A DNA stretch of 64,000 bases from Membranipora membranacea (taxonomy: Eukaryota; Bryozoa; Gymnolaemata; Cheilostomatida; Membraniporidae). The stretch's first letter is position 1. Every line of letters begins with the position of its first letter. This document shows, piece by piece, positions 1 to 13,900 of this stretch. Below the pieces are notes generated by a model that was not told where the DNA came from, searched no databases, and was given only the letters and a program-made list of their open reading frames with translations. The DNA lies in the NCBI GenBank assembly GCA_914767715.1, contig OU612068.1:10106001-10170000 (forward strand), read 5' to 3'. Position numbers and translations under genes: made by a program.

Positions 1-1306
1 GAATGTCACAGCATAGCGGGTGAATTATCAGATTGGTGTCCTAATGGCATCTCAAGGGACACCCCTACTTAGTAATGTGAGAAATGTGTCATCAGAAGAT
101 CTATAGTGAGAGCTTTTAATATGTCACAAACCTATTTAGTGGCCTGAAATTTAACGTGATTTGAGTCCTTCTGCTGTATATTTGCCACTGTAAAGCTGAG
201 TGGACACTGGACAGGGCCGGTAGGGAAATGTTTGTTGAAGGAAGGCGGTCAAGGTGTACTAATGACACATCTCTGGCATGTTTTCGAGTCGAGGCATGTG
301 TCTCTAGAATTCAATACTAAAGCTTGAGGCTATGAAGGCTGCAATTTAACTGATCATCTCCCAGATAATCAAGTTACTATTTTACCAAACTAGCTTCGTC
401 TTCTCAACGATTAACCGTTTGAAAAGTAAATCATCCACATAGCAAGCATAGTTTACTTACTACTGGCTCGCCTTACAATCTTTAACAAACAACATCAAGT
501 GGATGAAGACTACAATTATCGGCTACTTGCCTAGATAAGATCACTGGGTATGAGGAGTCATCTACAAGCGGTGACAAAGTTCTCCCTAGACTCTAGAGCG
601 AGGAGATTTACATAGGGTTACATTGTTGTCCTCGCCTAGGGGGAATCTTGTTTGTCAATAACTGCAAATTTATTGCTATTGTTTGCTGGTGGTTTTGAAG
701 GTGGTTTTCTAGTAGCTTGTGAAAAGATGTTCATTGAAAAGTTTCCAATTTGTTTAGAGCCACAAGAATAATCATGATTTTTTTTGTGATGTTCAAACCA
801 CTTTATCAAAAGGGCAAATGGAATTATGGACACAATGTATTGACTGGAATGTTTACCTCAAATTAACTTTTAACAAAGACAACTGCTCATCTTTTTTCAT
901 CTGCCATCCCGGCTTTACTGTTCAGCTATTCATAACCGATAAGAAAATTCAGTTCCGTGTAGACCCAGGCTTTTTATCAATATAGATAAATTAATTGGAA
1001 AATTAAAATGACAAGTTTCTCAATATAGATTGAACTGATTTGATTGCCATTTTTTTATCAATCAGCAAGTCTGGAGACCTAGACACCACTAACCTCAGCC
1101 CACCAGGAATTAAAGTCCCCTCCGCTCAATCAGTGTTTTGTGTTTGTAATCAGATTGTCATGTTGAAAAACCCCAAGGCTTGGCTGACATCTCCTATTAG
1201 CATAAGATGTTGACAGTTTAGAATGTGTCACTCTCCTATACCTCATGCTCACTCCCTACCTGTGTGATGGTATTTTGTTTCACATAATGTTGTTTTCTTG
1301 TCACAG
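1..1306. other. Non-coding stretch upstream of first visible exon
   Basis: No exon with a protein-like reading and matching splice sites is seen here. Because the first recognised dystroglycan exon opens with an acceptor at 1306/1307, this is most simply an intron of that gene; its earlier exons (signal peptide, N-terminal domain, mucin-like region) would lie before the window. Confidence 0.5.
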
Positions 1307-4300
1307 GTTGTCACAGAGCCCCCTGTCATTAATGAGAAGCCAGTGGTGGATAATATGAAGCTGCCTGAGGGGGGTATGCTGCCAGGTACACTTACTGGAG
1401 GTATGGTATATGAGTGGACGATTCCTCAGGACCTCTTCACCGACTCGGTGAGTAAACCATTGTGGAATCTGGTGAATTAAATCTCCCACACTAATAGTCA
1501 ATAATTAGTCATGTGAAAGAATGGTGTGCCAGAAATTTGGTTTGATTTTTGAGGGGAATCTCTGGGAATTAGTTTATATGAAGATTAATTGAGCAGCCCT
1601 GCCAACTCACGCCATGTCACATTTTGTCTTGAGTGGCAAACATAAGTTTCAGAGTGAGAATGATTTAATTTGAGAATAGATGAGTAAGCTTTGGCACCCT
1701 GAAGCGTTAATTTTGACACTTTCAATAATGTAAATTTTAGAGAATTATTAAGTTAGATTTGAATTTAATGACCCATCCTCAATTTCTGAGTAGGTGAAAG
1801 CGGTTTATTGAGAGACAGATTTGGCAGGCAATCACAGCCTCATTATTATCATAGCATGCAGTATGATGGAAAAGTACATATCTGCCAGATTGAGTCAATC
1901 TCGTAAAAAATTAATTAAATTTGTCACCAATCCAGTCACCATGTAAACTCAAACATATGACATAGGTGACCATGATATTCTGAGCAAACTCAAGCCAGTA
2001 GCCAACCATAGAGTGCTTCCTTCCATCCAGGGCCAAAGTAAACCCAACATTGATTGCACTAGCACACCTCTATACTAAAATATTGAGCCTACTTTGCTGT
2101 GATCAGGGATGGGTGTAAATAAATTTCACGGCCACTTAAGATTAGTATGAAAAGATGCTCCAGAGGGGCTTATGCCTGGACAAGCAAATAAATAAATATC
2201 ATGGTCTGTGTACAAAGTGCAGCCTAATTCGCCAAGTAAATTTTCTGTAGTAAACACAAAGGTCTGTGGCTCATTAGTCACGATTAGCACTCCATCGGTT
2301 TGAGTCACACCACTTATCAGCAAAAATTATCTGTCTAGATTTCAATCTTTGTCCTCAGCTTTTTTTGCGTGCGCTGTCATGCTGCTAAAGACTAAAGACG
2401 GCCAAATGTACAGCTATTAAGTGCTTGGATGAACTCAATTCATACTTAATATTCTGATAACAACAATTCCATTAGCATGAAAAACATTTAGATGATTTCA
2501 TATAACAATACTGATTTCTATTATTTGCAGGAAGGAGAAGAGTTGACTTATGAGATCGAGGATAATGAAGGAGATAGCAGCTGGGTGATTCTTAGTCACC
2601 AGAACTCTGATATGCTCAAGTGTGTCGCTGATATGAACTTTGCCGACTCTAAAGAGATGCTGACCCTCACTGCTACTGATGCCAGCGGTATGAGCGCCTC
2701 TGTGACTCTGAAGGCTGATCACGGTCCTAACATGAAGAGCGCCCTCACAGAGGTAAGCATATTGGAGACGGTTAAATGTCTTCACTTGTATGTTAGGAGT
2801 AGACAACTCCCAAATGAAATAATGGAGAAACTACTTTCCATCTTGGCTGGAGAATTTCTGCATGAATGACCTACATTGTGCCACATGGACTCGTTTCCTC
2901 AGTTGTAAATGCTATTGACAAATTGTTGCTAAAACAGATTAATTTAGAAGCGTAAGTGCAAAAACACTTTGTGGAACACCTTGCACACTGCCGAATGGAT
3001 AGTTTTCACTTGTTCACACATCTACCTATATATTTTTATCTCCAGATCTATGAGGTTGAAGTGTCACACTCTAAGCACAAACGTGACAAGGCTTTGAGAA
3101 ATATCAAACTTGCTGCCGATATGGAACGCGCTGCCGAGATATCAAACATTCTCATCACCGACATCAGAGAATTGTCACCTGGTAAACTCGCCGTCAAATT
3201 TGGAGCTAACAACGGGGATCAGTCATCATGCCCAGATGACGACAACACGTGAGTAGTGGAAAAATATCACATGTATATAAATATATATAATGGCTTTATT
3301 TCATTGATCAAGGATTTAAACAGAAGAGAAAATCCATGATCTACACAAACATTAAAGACATAACAGAGCTAAGCATGTTGCGTAAAAAGATGAAAATGTG
3401 TAATGACTCAAAGAAAATTTTCAACTAATCTTGCATTGATAGTTTTTAATTTTAACCTTAAATAACTAACGACTGATTTGGTCTTGCTTATTTTCTAAGT
3501 ACTGCCAGTGACTTATAAGCCCTATTTGTAATTGTTGCTTGTTTTTTTTGTAGAATGGTTCGAGAAGCTATCGAAGGTAGTGTAGGTAGACAGGACACAT
3601 TTGTGATTCAGAAGTTTACTGGATTCGAGAGACAGATGCCTTGTGAGTACTCCGCTCCCAAGGTCGACATGGAGGTGCTCGCACAAATATCTCCCATCAC
3701 AATCCAACTAGGAGAGCTGACTATGGTTGATATTCCAGCTAATCTCTTTTCGGACGAGGTAAGCTGTAGTTTTATGTGTGGGGGGTAGTTGTTTGTCTCT
3801 TTGAGAAGAAAAGATCACAGAGTCGTGGGGAAGAATGGCAACATAGGAGGATTACAAAAGACATGAAGACATTACGTAGATATAATGTTACAATTGCCAC
3901 TTTCTCAGCATTGATACTATTTTTGATGAAAAGAGGCTCTGTCGAAGTTGAAACATCTAGTATCAATACGTTTGGTGCTAAAAAATATTCCAAAGCTGTT
4001 AGGTTAATTTGGCTACGTAAATGTCAGCTCAACAAACAGCTGTCTTCGTTCCTCAATACAAAATTTGTTAACACAAAACATGCTGACACCTTGAAGGTTC
4101 AATATTTACGCTCAATGTTTGCCCACAGGGGCACAGGGCCCTGTCAATCAAAATACCCAACCACACTGATGGCATGAAAAAGGCAGATGGAGTTCAAACA
4201 CTGTATAAAATTCATTACTAGATCCTAATCATGATATTCTAATTTACCCAATCAAGGCTACTGTGCTTTATCTAGCATAGCTGCTCCTCATCTAGCTTTT

Positions 4301-5568
4301 TTATAAAAGCTTATTAGATTTATGGATTCATTAATTATGCTCTTTTTATTCATTTGATGAATAATTGTTATTACCTGTTAATTAAACACCCATGTCAGGT
4401 TTATAGAGAAATTTTATTCCCCTACTTGATGAATTTGTGAGATGTCCATAAGGGAAGGGCTCACCAGTGGTCAAGAGTAGTGGGCATAAAATATACTGGT
4501 TTCAAGTTCCATTGAGCCCAACCCTTTTAGAGATCTAGATCTGCATTTTATAAGTCAAAAGTTCATCAAGACTAAAACGTTAACCATAGTTTGGTGTTGC
4601 ATTTTTAGATTGATATGGACCTGAGCTCAGATAAGATGATGATTAGGTTACTGGCTGATGGCCTCGTCGATTCCTCCAGCTGGATCACTCTGAACAGCAA
4701 AACCAGACAGATCAAAGCCCTGACCTGGGAAAAACCAGAGTCTCCACCACAATTCTCTCTTGAAGTTACCAACTCTATGGATAAAACTGTGGAACAACCA
4801 ATTGAAATTCAGGTTGTGGACAACTCCGAATCAAAGCCTGCTACCAACTTATTCTCTCTTACTCTGGATGGTGACTATTCCAAATTCTCAAAAGATCAGG
4901 ACGCGCAAATTAGCCTGTACAACAATCTCCTGAAAGCATTCCCTGCTGGTACCAAAGTAGTTATTAGATCGGTGAAGTCTGGATCTATCGTAGTAGAATA
5001 TTCTCTTGAAAATGAGAACGCGTACTCCTCACCTGACGAGTGCCCTGCTGATATCGTAAGGTCGTACACAGACTCAACATTCGATAATGAGGGCAACATC
5101 AAAGACTCCTTTGCTGACAGTTTGGGAGATTATAACTTACAGAAAGCCGAGTTCACGCCACAAGGAGCATGCGAAGGAGAGTTCGAACCTTTGTCAGCCG
5201 CCGCTAAGAACACTGGTAAAAAAGAAGAAAAAGAAAATGGCGGAAACATGACCGTCATCATCATAGTTATAATCGTAGTATTAGTCCTGATTATCGTAGT
5301 AGTTATTATTGTGGTCTGCGTCATCAAAAAGCGAAGATCACAGAAAGCGCATGTGAACGGTAAAAATGGTAGCTATATAGAAAAAGGTGTTCCAGTCGTA
5401 ATGGAGGAAGAAATGAAGGATGTGAGTAAGGCTGAGACTACACCATTAGTGTCTGGTGACTCAGCCGAGGTCAGCTATAAACCAACTCCTCCAGCCTACC
5501 CTGGCGACAACAAATCAGACGATAAATATCACCCGCCCACTCCACCCACCAGCGAGCCTGAAGATTAA
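1307..5568 (+). CDS. DAG1: Dystroglycan, 3' part (five exons)
   Basis: Cell-surface laminin receptor linking extracellular matrix to dystrophin. Exons: 1307-1447, 2531-2752, 3046-3248, 3554-3758, 4609-5568; all junctions are GT-AG and phases join, giving 576 codons with no start in the window. In order: a dystroglycan-type cadherin-like domain, a linker, a second cadherin-like domain containing SSWITLNSKTRQI, the S6/SEA-like juxtamembrane domain (GSIVVEY near 4981 aligns with vertebrate GSIVVEW), two cysteines (5041, 5170) matching the conserved beta-dystroglycan pair, a transmembrane segment at 5248-5325, KKRRSQK stop-transfer, and a cytosolic tail with YIEKGVPVVMEEE, like the vertebrate FIKKGVPII stretch. 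A PPAY motif (5488-5499) could bind the dystrophin WW domain. Oddities: no Gly-Ser cleavage site before the second cysteine, and the tail ends PTSEPED rather than in PPxY. Family assignment is firm; the 5' end is missing. Confidence 0.93.
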
Positions 5569-7922
5569 CAATGTGATATCAAGAAACTTAGGCTATCGTT
5601 ATCCTGTAAAGACTAACTACTTCCAAATGGCTCCCCACTTGAAGTAGTGGTTTTTCTATGATATTCTGCAACAATTGAATGGTTTGCAGACAGAATGTTG
5701 GTGCTATGGACCAGTCGATCTAGCAAGAGCTGGCCAAGAGACACAACAATAGAAAGTACCGAATTATCAGATGCTGGAAAGCTTCCAAACCACACGAGTC
5801 AGACAAGATAAAACTTGCTAGGATATTATCAGATAAAGAATTTTATTAGATCTGATGACCAACACTCACTCACTACTGCAATATTTTCTTCAATATATGC
5901 TTATCAAGTTTTGTTGCCAATTTCTGTATCGCCGTGACGTTATAGTGATATGTGATTAATATCACGCAGACTCTGTGCACTCGGACGCCATGTTCACAAT
6001 TACACGACACGTCAGCTCAATTTCATCTTTAACTTAGACGCTTTTCTATCACAAACCAAACTTGAGATTAACAGATTAACAATGTAGAACTCTTTCCATC
6101 TCAGTATTTATACACTAATTAATCAAAAGTTGAAGAGGTCACCTTTACACATTATCTACACAGTTGAACTGCCATTTTTACACAAATACTTGGAGTTGTC
6201 TGTTGTTGGCTCAGGGAGACACAACTTCTGATTGCTATGATGTGCTTCATATGTACTCAATTAAAAATCTACAGCTTGAGGTGCCGTTTTGTTTAGTACA
6301 CTCAATAAATTTCATTGCTTTTGTATTTTTTTCCCAGTGCTTATATTTAACACTATGCGAGTTCAGTTACGATATCTCATTGAAAAAAAAAATTTTGTTT
6401 CAACAGGACCATAGTTAAAATTTTAGTTGTTTGGATTTTTCAATAGCAATACAAGAAATTTTGTGGTCGTCGTTTTTGTAATTTATGTAACGCAGTATTG
6501 GAGGGTATTATTCCACATCATGTCAAGAATACTGACTCAAATAAATCTACTGTGTTTGTATTTTTTGTTATGCTGTTTGTGTTTTGAGCTGAATTTCCTT
6601 TTGGCATTGTGAGATATCGTTACTTATATCTTTCCATGTAAATACTGCTTGATGTGTCGAGTATTTATAAGGTCGTGCGATTGACAAGTTTATATGTACA
6701 AACTCTTTTTTCCATATAATAATATATTATCTTGAATCCTGACCAATTTATTTTCTAATTTGGGGTTGTATCTTGGGATGTTCACGTTCTAACACATGAC
6801 AGCTGTATTTGACTCATTCTAAAAATAGGCATATCACAATGACCATAATATTTTTTATTCATTGTTATTAGGTTTTTATATCGATTTATTCTGCAAATAA
6901 ATCTGAATAATTTGACAAACCAAGAAAATTTACCGTTGAGGGATCTTCTAGGTATATTCCAAATAAGCTATTTCTCAAATCTAGCTACAATTTAGCATTG
7001 TGAAATCAGACCAGATGATGATAGTCAAACTGAAACATCAGGACAAGATTAGCTAAGCGAAAATAGCAAATCCTCCCAAAATAAAATGTTCAATCCTTGA
7101 TAGCAGACTCTGGTATACAATAGTGCCGGGCCAGTTGTGCCACAGATGATAATAAATCTCAAATATAGAGGCGCTTTCATGGTTATCACATGGGCAAAGG
7201 GTTGAGTTGAGAAGGGACGCAGATTCATTTTATCCTGTAGGTGAGCGCAAGTTAGCAGTTTCCAGCTCAAGCATAGAATTCTACAGACCAATTAGTTAGA
7301 GGCAGCGCATTACCATTATTCCAGTTCACGCTCACAACATGTTATTCTTTCACCTGCGTACAATTAGTTTCAAGAAGCTGCACAGCATTGATCAAGCTGA
7401 TCAAATGCACCAGCATTTCAAGTCTTTGCCTGTCCTGCTGATAGGATCAAGGGGGAGCAACTCAAAATTATCTGACTTGACTTAGTAGGTGTCAAGTGAG
7501 CCTTGTAAAATAAATCCCATACCCAAAATAGCAAGAAGCTGTTATGTGCACAGAGCAGGTTAACAAAAACAATGTTTATTAACGAATATAGAACGATATC
7601 AATAGTATGGTATATATGAGATGGGTAATAGAAACATAGTTATTATAGGCACAATACAAGTCTCTATGACAGAACTCCTCTGATGTATGACTGTAGTGAA
7701 AGCTAAGACATTAGTAAACTTTAATAATCTATCGCAAGAATTAATCAATTTCTCTTTTCTTCTGAGCCTGTTTGATGGTATCAAAATTATCGCAATTACC
7801 TAATAAATTATTACTGATGCTGTTACCTAAAGAAAGCATATTCTACTATGTCAGTTAGCCAGCGAAACGTATTTTCTGACATTTCAAGAGCTTGGGCAGA
7901 TTTGAAGTCTTCCGGGCAGAGC
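5569..7922. other. Convergent intergenic region, dystroglycan and UBA1 3' UTRs
   Basis: No coding exon seen. AATAAA polyadenylation signals on the + strand at about 6304, 6539 and 6896 could end the dystroglycan transcript. For UBA1 (minus strand) a TTTATT on the + strand at 7575-7580 reads AATAAA, about 350 bases past its stop. The two genes converge here. Confidence 0.5.
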
Positions 7923-10900
7923 TCAAGCCTTTCTTGGCAGGTCGTATTTGATGTAGGGTACCTCGACGTCCTCACCGTCGGTATCATTACAGCACATCTC
8001 TAATACAAGAGATCGGACATGTGATGGGAGAGCTTGCTGCTTAGTGACCTGCAGTACTACCTTACTCAATCTACAGAGAGAAGCACAGCAAAATGACAAC
8101 ACATCCCCAGTTTTTACGCGAAAATTTCATATTGCAATAGCAGCATTGGCATTTGATAAATTGGATATTTATGAGCCAACTCCGTGTGACTTTTATCAAA
8201 CGAGAATAAGATGATGTTTGCTCTCAGGAAGCATTAGCATCAGCAATGATGATGGAGTTTGTTTATAAAATTGTTGTGTAACGAAGATTTCTAAGCTAGA
8301 AAAAGTGCCAAATCATCTAAGAAAGTTAAAGCCATCCATTATACTGCGCCAGCTTGGAACTGGAATTAGCATTGGACTCTGGTCTAGAATGAACAACTTA
8401 CGGCATGGCCAGTCTTTCCTTCCTCTTGGCAGGCGCCATAAAAAAGGAATATATCATAGCAACACCCTGTGACAACATGGTAATCTCCAACTTCTCATTA
8501 TTCTATAAAAAGAAAAGCAATTAAAATACAACATCAGTATCATATTTATCGAGTAATGGTATAATAGTGATGATGCACTAGTATAGTGCATGAACGACCG
8601 GAAGATAAGAATTAATGATATGTATAAATATATATGTATTTAAACATTAATATATCACAAACTATATACAGTCTTGTATATAGTCATCACAAACTGGGCG
8701 CTGTGTAATACCTGGTCAGCAAACGTTCAGACAAACAGTATATTTGTGTTTTCACATAAAAAGTGTCATTATTTTTTCCTACCCCACCAATGCGATGAAA
8801 GATTTTCATGAAAGATCAGTTTCCAAGAAAAAAACCGAAATATATCTTACTACGGCCAACAGCCTGAAAGTGACACATTCTCGAGTACAAAGCTACACCC
8901 ATGTTCTCTGATAGACTAGCGTACCTTGAAATGGTCTAGAAGCTCCTGTAGGGTCATCTCCCCTGAAGCTCCTTTACTGCCGTCCACCTGGAATCTGTCC
9001 CACAAGGAGAACTCTGTCTCGTAGTATTTGTTCATCACAGGAGCGATAGGATTAGAGAAACCAAAGAATGGCAGAGCTAGATTCACAAATCCATTCTTGT
9101 ACAGGTCGACGTTCTTATGGCCTTGTACCATCTGTAAATCACAGAACAATTTATGAGATAACGCTCAGGTGGCTTACACACTACATACCATAACAGCTTT
9201 AGCAATAAAAAATCCAAATTGAACAAGCCACTTTCGCATAACCCAAATTGAATGTTCACAGTATCTACGTCTTCATCAACAGCACTTCCTTTATACCAAT
9301 TGGTTTCACATTCAGCTTGATAAGATCGGACGCTCCTGTTAGATAGCTGACACTGACCTTGTACATTTCCAGGCAGACCAGACCTACAACCATAGCCGTG
9401 GTGGTGGCTATAGCAGGTATGATCCTACCAGCGATAAGTTTACTCTTGTGTTTGTCTGCTGGGGCTATGCCGTAGTTAGCTGCTCTTAGGTTACTGCAGG
9501 CTGTGATGAAGTCCATGTGGAAGTTGGAATCGTCGTCCTTCTCAAAGTCAGACTTGTGGACGATAGTGTCCTTCAGTGAGGACGGGGTGGGGAGTTGTTC
9601 TAATATTCCAGCCAGGCTATCTGGGTCTGTAATATGATTTATATGTCAAAATATATTCAATTGGAAAGTTGACCTCACTTTCATACATTCTTCCTACATG
9701 CAAAATTTTTCGATGAAAAGAATGTGAAAGAATAAAAATACATATTCGATCAGAAGGAATTGCCAAAAGGATATGATATGTCACAAAGGCAAGATTAATG
9801 GAAATTTGAACGATTATGGATGCATAGCAGAGACCCAAATAAATTAATTACTCGGAAATTAACAGCATAAAAACACAATCCTCCCAAAACAAACTTGCCA
9901 AGACGTAACATGTATATCATTTCAAAATAATTCGAACACTGAAGTCATGTATACTAACCGACGGAATCATTAGTTCTGGCACTAGCTTCTGCTTCGTTGG
10001 CGTCGATTCTAACTCCGGCTCTTGGCTCAAAGAATGGAGACTGCATCATGGCGACCTTTCCGCTTACGTAAGATTTGTCACGGTTTTGAGGGATTCCAAA
10101 CATAAAAGCTCGCAGGTTGGCGGCTGAGACCACAAAATCTAAGTGAGTGTCATTGCTAGCGTCGAAATTAAGAGGAGTAGGGCATCGTTTAGGTCCTGAC
10201 CAGAACAGAGCCCCACTGGTGGTTGTGGAATCAGATGGGAAATTGAATAGCAGCTGTCGTATTTGGTTTGAGTAGTTCTCCTGGAATAAGTTTCTGGCCC
10301 ACTGAATGCAGTCATCAAATGAGGTGGCCTTCTCTGTTACAAGTGCGCTCTTAATCATCTCTAGAGTCTCCACCTGACAAATGTAAAACCTGACATTTAC
10401 TCTTTTTGTTGATGTGAATGATTCTTATGAAGTATGGACAATTTAGTGCACAGTGGGCTATCCAAGTATCAAAAGTGTGGAATCCAGGCATCTGAAGACA
10501 TTATGACATCTTAGAAGACAAAAAGTCAAAGTCAGATGATGCTTAACTAAATAATTATTCAACACAATCCCACATACAGTAACACGTAAAAAAAAATCAA
10601 TTTTGTTCTGGCAAGTTGCCGCTCCTCATATTTAAGAGATAAACCAGGTTACTCAAGGAACTTGGAGTAAGCTGCTCCTCGACTTTTGTGTATAACAAGT
10701 AGACAACTCCGTGATATCAAACTTCCTGCCGCTTCTCATACTTTCCGAGTACATTGAGCTTGAAGCACTACAAGGTAAGTATACACAGTAGTTACTTACT
10801 GGTTGTGATCCTGGTAGTTTCTTGGTTCTGCTTACATACTGAGGATCTCTGATGTACTGATCAACGTTCTCAGCTGCGTTAGCGAAGCAGCCCTCAAATT

Positions 10901-13900
10901 GGTCTCTCGCCCACTGTAGAGTGTGCTCGATGGCGTTAGGGAAGTTCTTCAGTGTGCACACAGGGATAGACTTCTCCGGTGGATCTTGGCTAGATGAGTA
11001 GCTCTCTGTGGAGTGTGGTAGCACAACTTGTACGTTGGCTTTAGTACCTAGTGTACCAGACTCAAGCAGTGTCTTCTTATAGTAAACACATCGTCTATCC
11101 ATGTAAGTTCCTGTCATAAGAAACACCAAAGTTTTTATCACAACATGTTCATGCACACCTAGGCAATAGGCACAGTGACAAAGCATGAACTAAAGGACAT
11201 GTAAAGGAAATTTTTTGCAAGGTAGGCCTAATCTGTTAAATCTAAACTGATGAACTTATCTGTGACTTAATAGTGAGGAATAATGCTAATAAATCAGAAA
11301 AAAATAATCTGCTAAAGCCTCTATTATAAAACCTCAAAGTGACGCCATTGTGATATCTATAGTTCACTTATCACAACAATAAATTTGAAAACATTTACGT
11401 ATGATCTCTCCACTTACTGGCATCTACATTGTCCAGAGCGTTGGCGACACCGTCTAGTGACATGAAAAAGTCGTCATCGTAAATGTTTTCTGTATCAGGG
11501 CCTACTCGGTTCTGGTGGGATGTGATCTGAACATTTGGGTTCATTCTTTTAACCGCCGCAGAGGCACAATCTGACTTCAATTTCTGTAAGTGATTGGGTA
11601 AAAATGTGAATACAAAGTTTGTCCAATGCATAGATATCCAAACACAGAAGGAAGAGAACACAAGCTATTTATGTAAGAAGTGATTATTGAGATTATCTGA
11701 GGATTGAAATACACAAAACTGAACTTGATGAGTTTGTGACATGAGACTATCGCACCTGTACGTCATGAGGACGGAATAAGAATTGTCTGTTCAGATTTGA
11801 TTTCTCAATGGTGTCCATGTCTGTTACATAGATCTGGCCACCTTCTCCGGAAGCCACGCCCATCATAGCCCAGTTCTTCAGCATCTCACATCCGATAGCT
11901 CCTGTTCCAACCTGTGCAAAAAATACCCAAGTACACGAACAGTCATCCCTCAGATCATATGTTGAGCGAATTTGTGTTTCTATTTTGTTAAAAATGAGAC
12001 ACGCTTATCACCTTTACCTTCAAAAATTCTCTGCCAAGCACAGGTCTTTCCTACATATTCATCTTCATTACTATTTGTAATTCACTATCTTGGATCTTCA
12101 TAGCCATTTTAGAGCTATACAATCCATTCAACTTCACAAAGTCATCAGGAGTTGAACTTACCAGGAAATATTTGAGTTCGAAAAGCTTCTTTTGGAACTC
12201 AGCTCCAAATACAGCTACTTGACTGTCATACCTGCCATTTGTCTGTATAATAGGAACAAAATGCATCAAACTTTAATAAAGTATTAACAGATTTAATAAT
12301 CTAATACGAAGAGCAATTTATCGTAGCAAAATTTAAACAAAAAAATGAAAATTTCCTGTTACCATGATTTAATAGACCAGATCGGCCAATACATGGTAAA
12401 AAATCAACATACCAGCGCCAAGGCGCAACATTTCTTTTGTAAATTTCATCCAAAGGTTTTTTATCCAGGTTATTATCCTGCATTAATCATTTTAGACAAA
12501 AATCAATACTCAAGACAGCAATGTCCTCAAACTATTAAATTTACTTGTTTAATCGAAAATTTATCTTAGAATGAAATCTAGCCAGAGGATAACATTACAA
12601 TCAATTTCTTTTTCAACTCCAACTCACAGCTTTAGCAGCGCTCTCATCAATCTCTTGTTCGGGCAGGCATTCTAGAGCGTCGAAATGTAGATGCTGCTGA
12701 ATGGGTGTGAATTTTCCACTGCAAGCCTTCATTGCTTCCTGTGCTGTGACCCCTCCGATAAACGCGGCCATAGGGCAAAGGTCACCGGCAGCAACGTATG
12801 ATAGCTTATTGATCAAATCAGCATCTATCTCTGTTTTAGCTGGCGACGCTTCGTTCACTGTTTTAGTCATCTCGAGTAAGATGGCGGCATCACTCTACAT
12901 AATCAATCAATCAGTCAATAAATCAATCGATATTATCGTAAGCTTGGTGGTCCATCCATAAGGCAGAAACTGGTTATTATAAACATTAATCTATACCTCG
13001 CTGGTACGGACCATTAAACAACCAAATCCCTTGATTTACTTGTGGGTGGTCAATGAGTCTGCAAAATGTGTGGCGTGGGCTAATTGTGAATGCAAATCTG
13101 TTCCAACAAAAAATGAACATCTGGCTATAGCAGTTATTTCCGTTCCAGCTCTGAACCACCAATCCAAATCATAAAACAGTCATATACGTAAGCATATCAT
13201 TACTGAGGCTTCCCAATTTATAATCTATAATTAAAGGTTCACCTCACCTTACACCAGGGCTTAGGAAGAGATCCATGCTTTTTCTTGTATGCGTGTAGAG
13301 CTATCATCGCCATGTTACATTGCTCTGGTCGTCCAAACTTAGCAAAGTCTGTCATTACAAACTCTGGTGCGTTCAAACTTTCCTTCAGTGTTTTCTACAA
13401 TTAAATTTGCGATATATTAATCTAATTAACATCTACTATGAATTGAGGATATTAAGCCCTTGCCTCTTTGGTAGGTTTTGTCGAATTCAAAAGTTCTGAA
13501 GTCCAAGATCTTTTTGTTTTATATTTAATTTATATATTAAAACATGAATTTAGTTTCAGGTTACTGATAGTTACAGTTGATGCCAGCATGCAGAACAGAA
13601 GACTATAATAATTTCCTATTTTGGTATTACAGACGGATGTTTTGGTATAGACAGTGTTTGGATGATTTTGTTCTGTTAGCAAGAAAAAACAAAAATTTGT
13701 CCAAATCAATTGACAATTAAATTCTTTTTAATATATTCTGTTTTTTTGTTCTCTGTTTATTATCTTAGTAATTAAAATTTAGTAGGTAGGACTGAAAATA
13801 AAAACACTAAAATCAAAAGGAGTGCCATATAGTCCGAGACTAGAGTTGAGGCAATCCTGTTCCAGAAGTCCATCCTCCACGCGGCCACCGCAGGCCACCG

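Noticed and set aside
2126-2323. Minus-strand open frame in a dystroglycan intron
   Set aside because: No splice context or family resemblance; the sequence lies wholly in an intron.
3776-4177. 133-codon + strand open frame after dystroglycan exon 4
   Set aside because: It is intron read-through past the GTAAGC donor at 3759; its composition is not protein-like.
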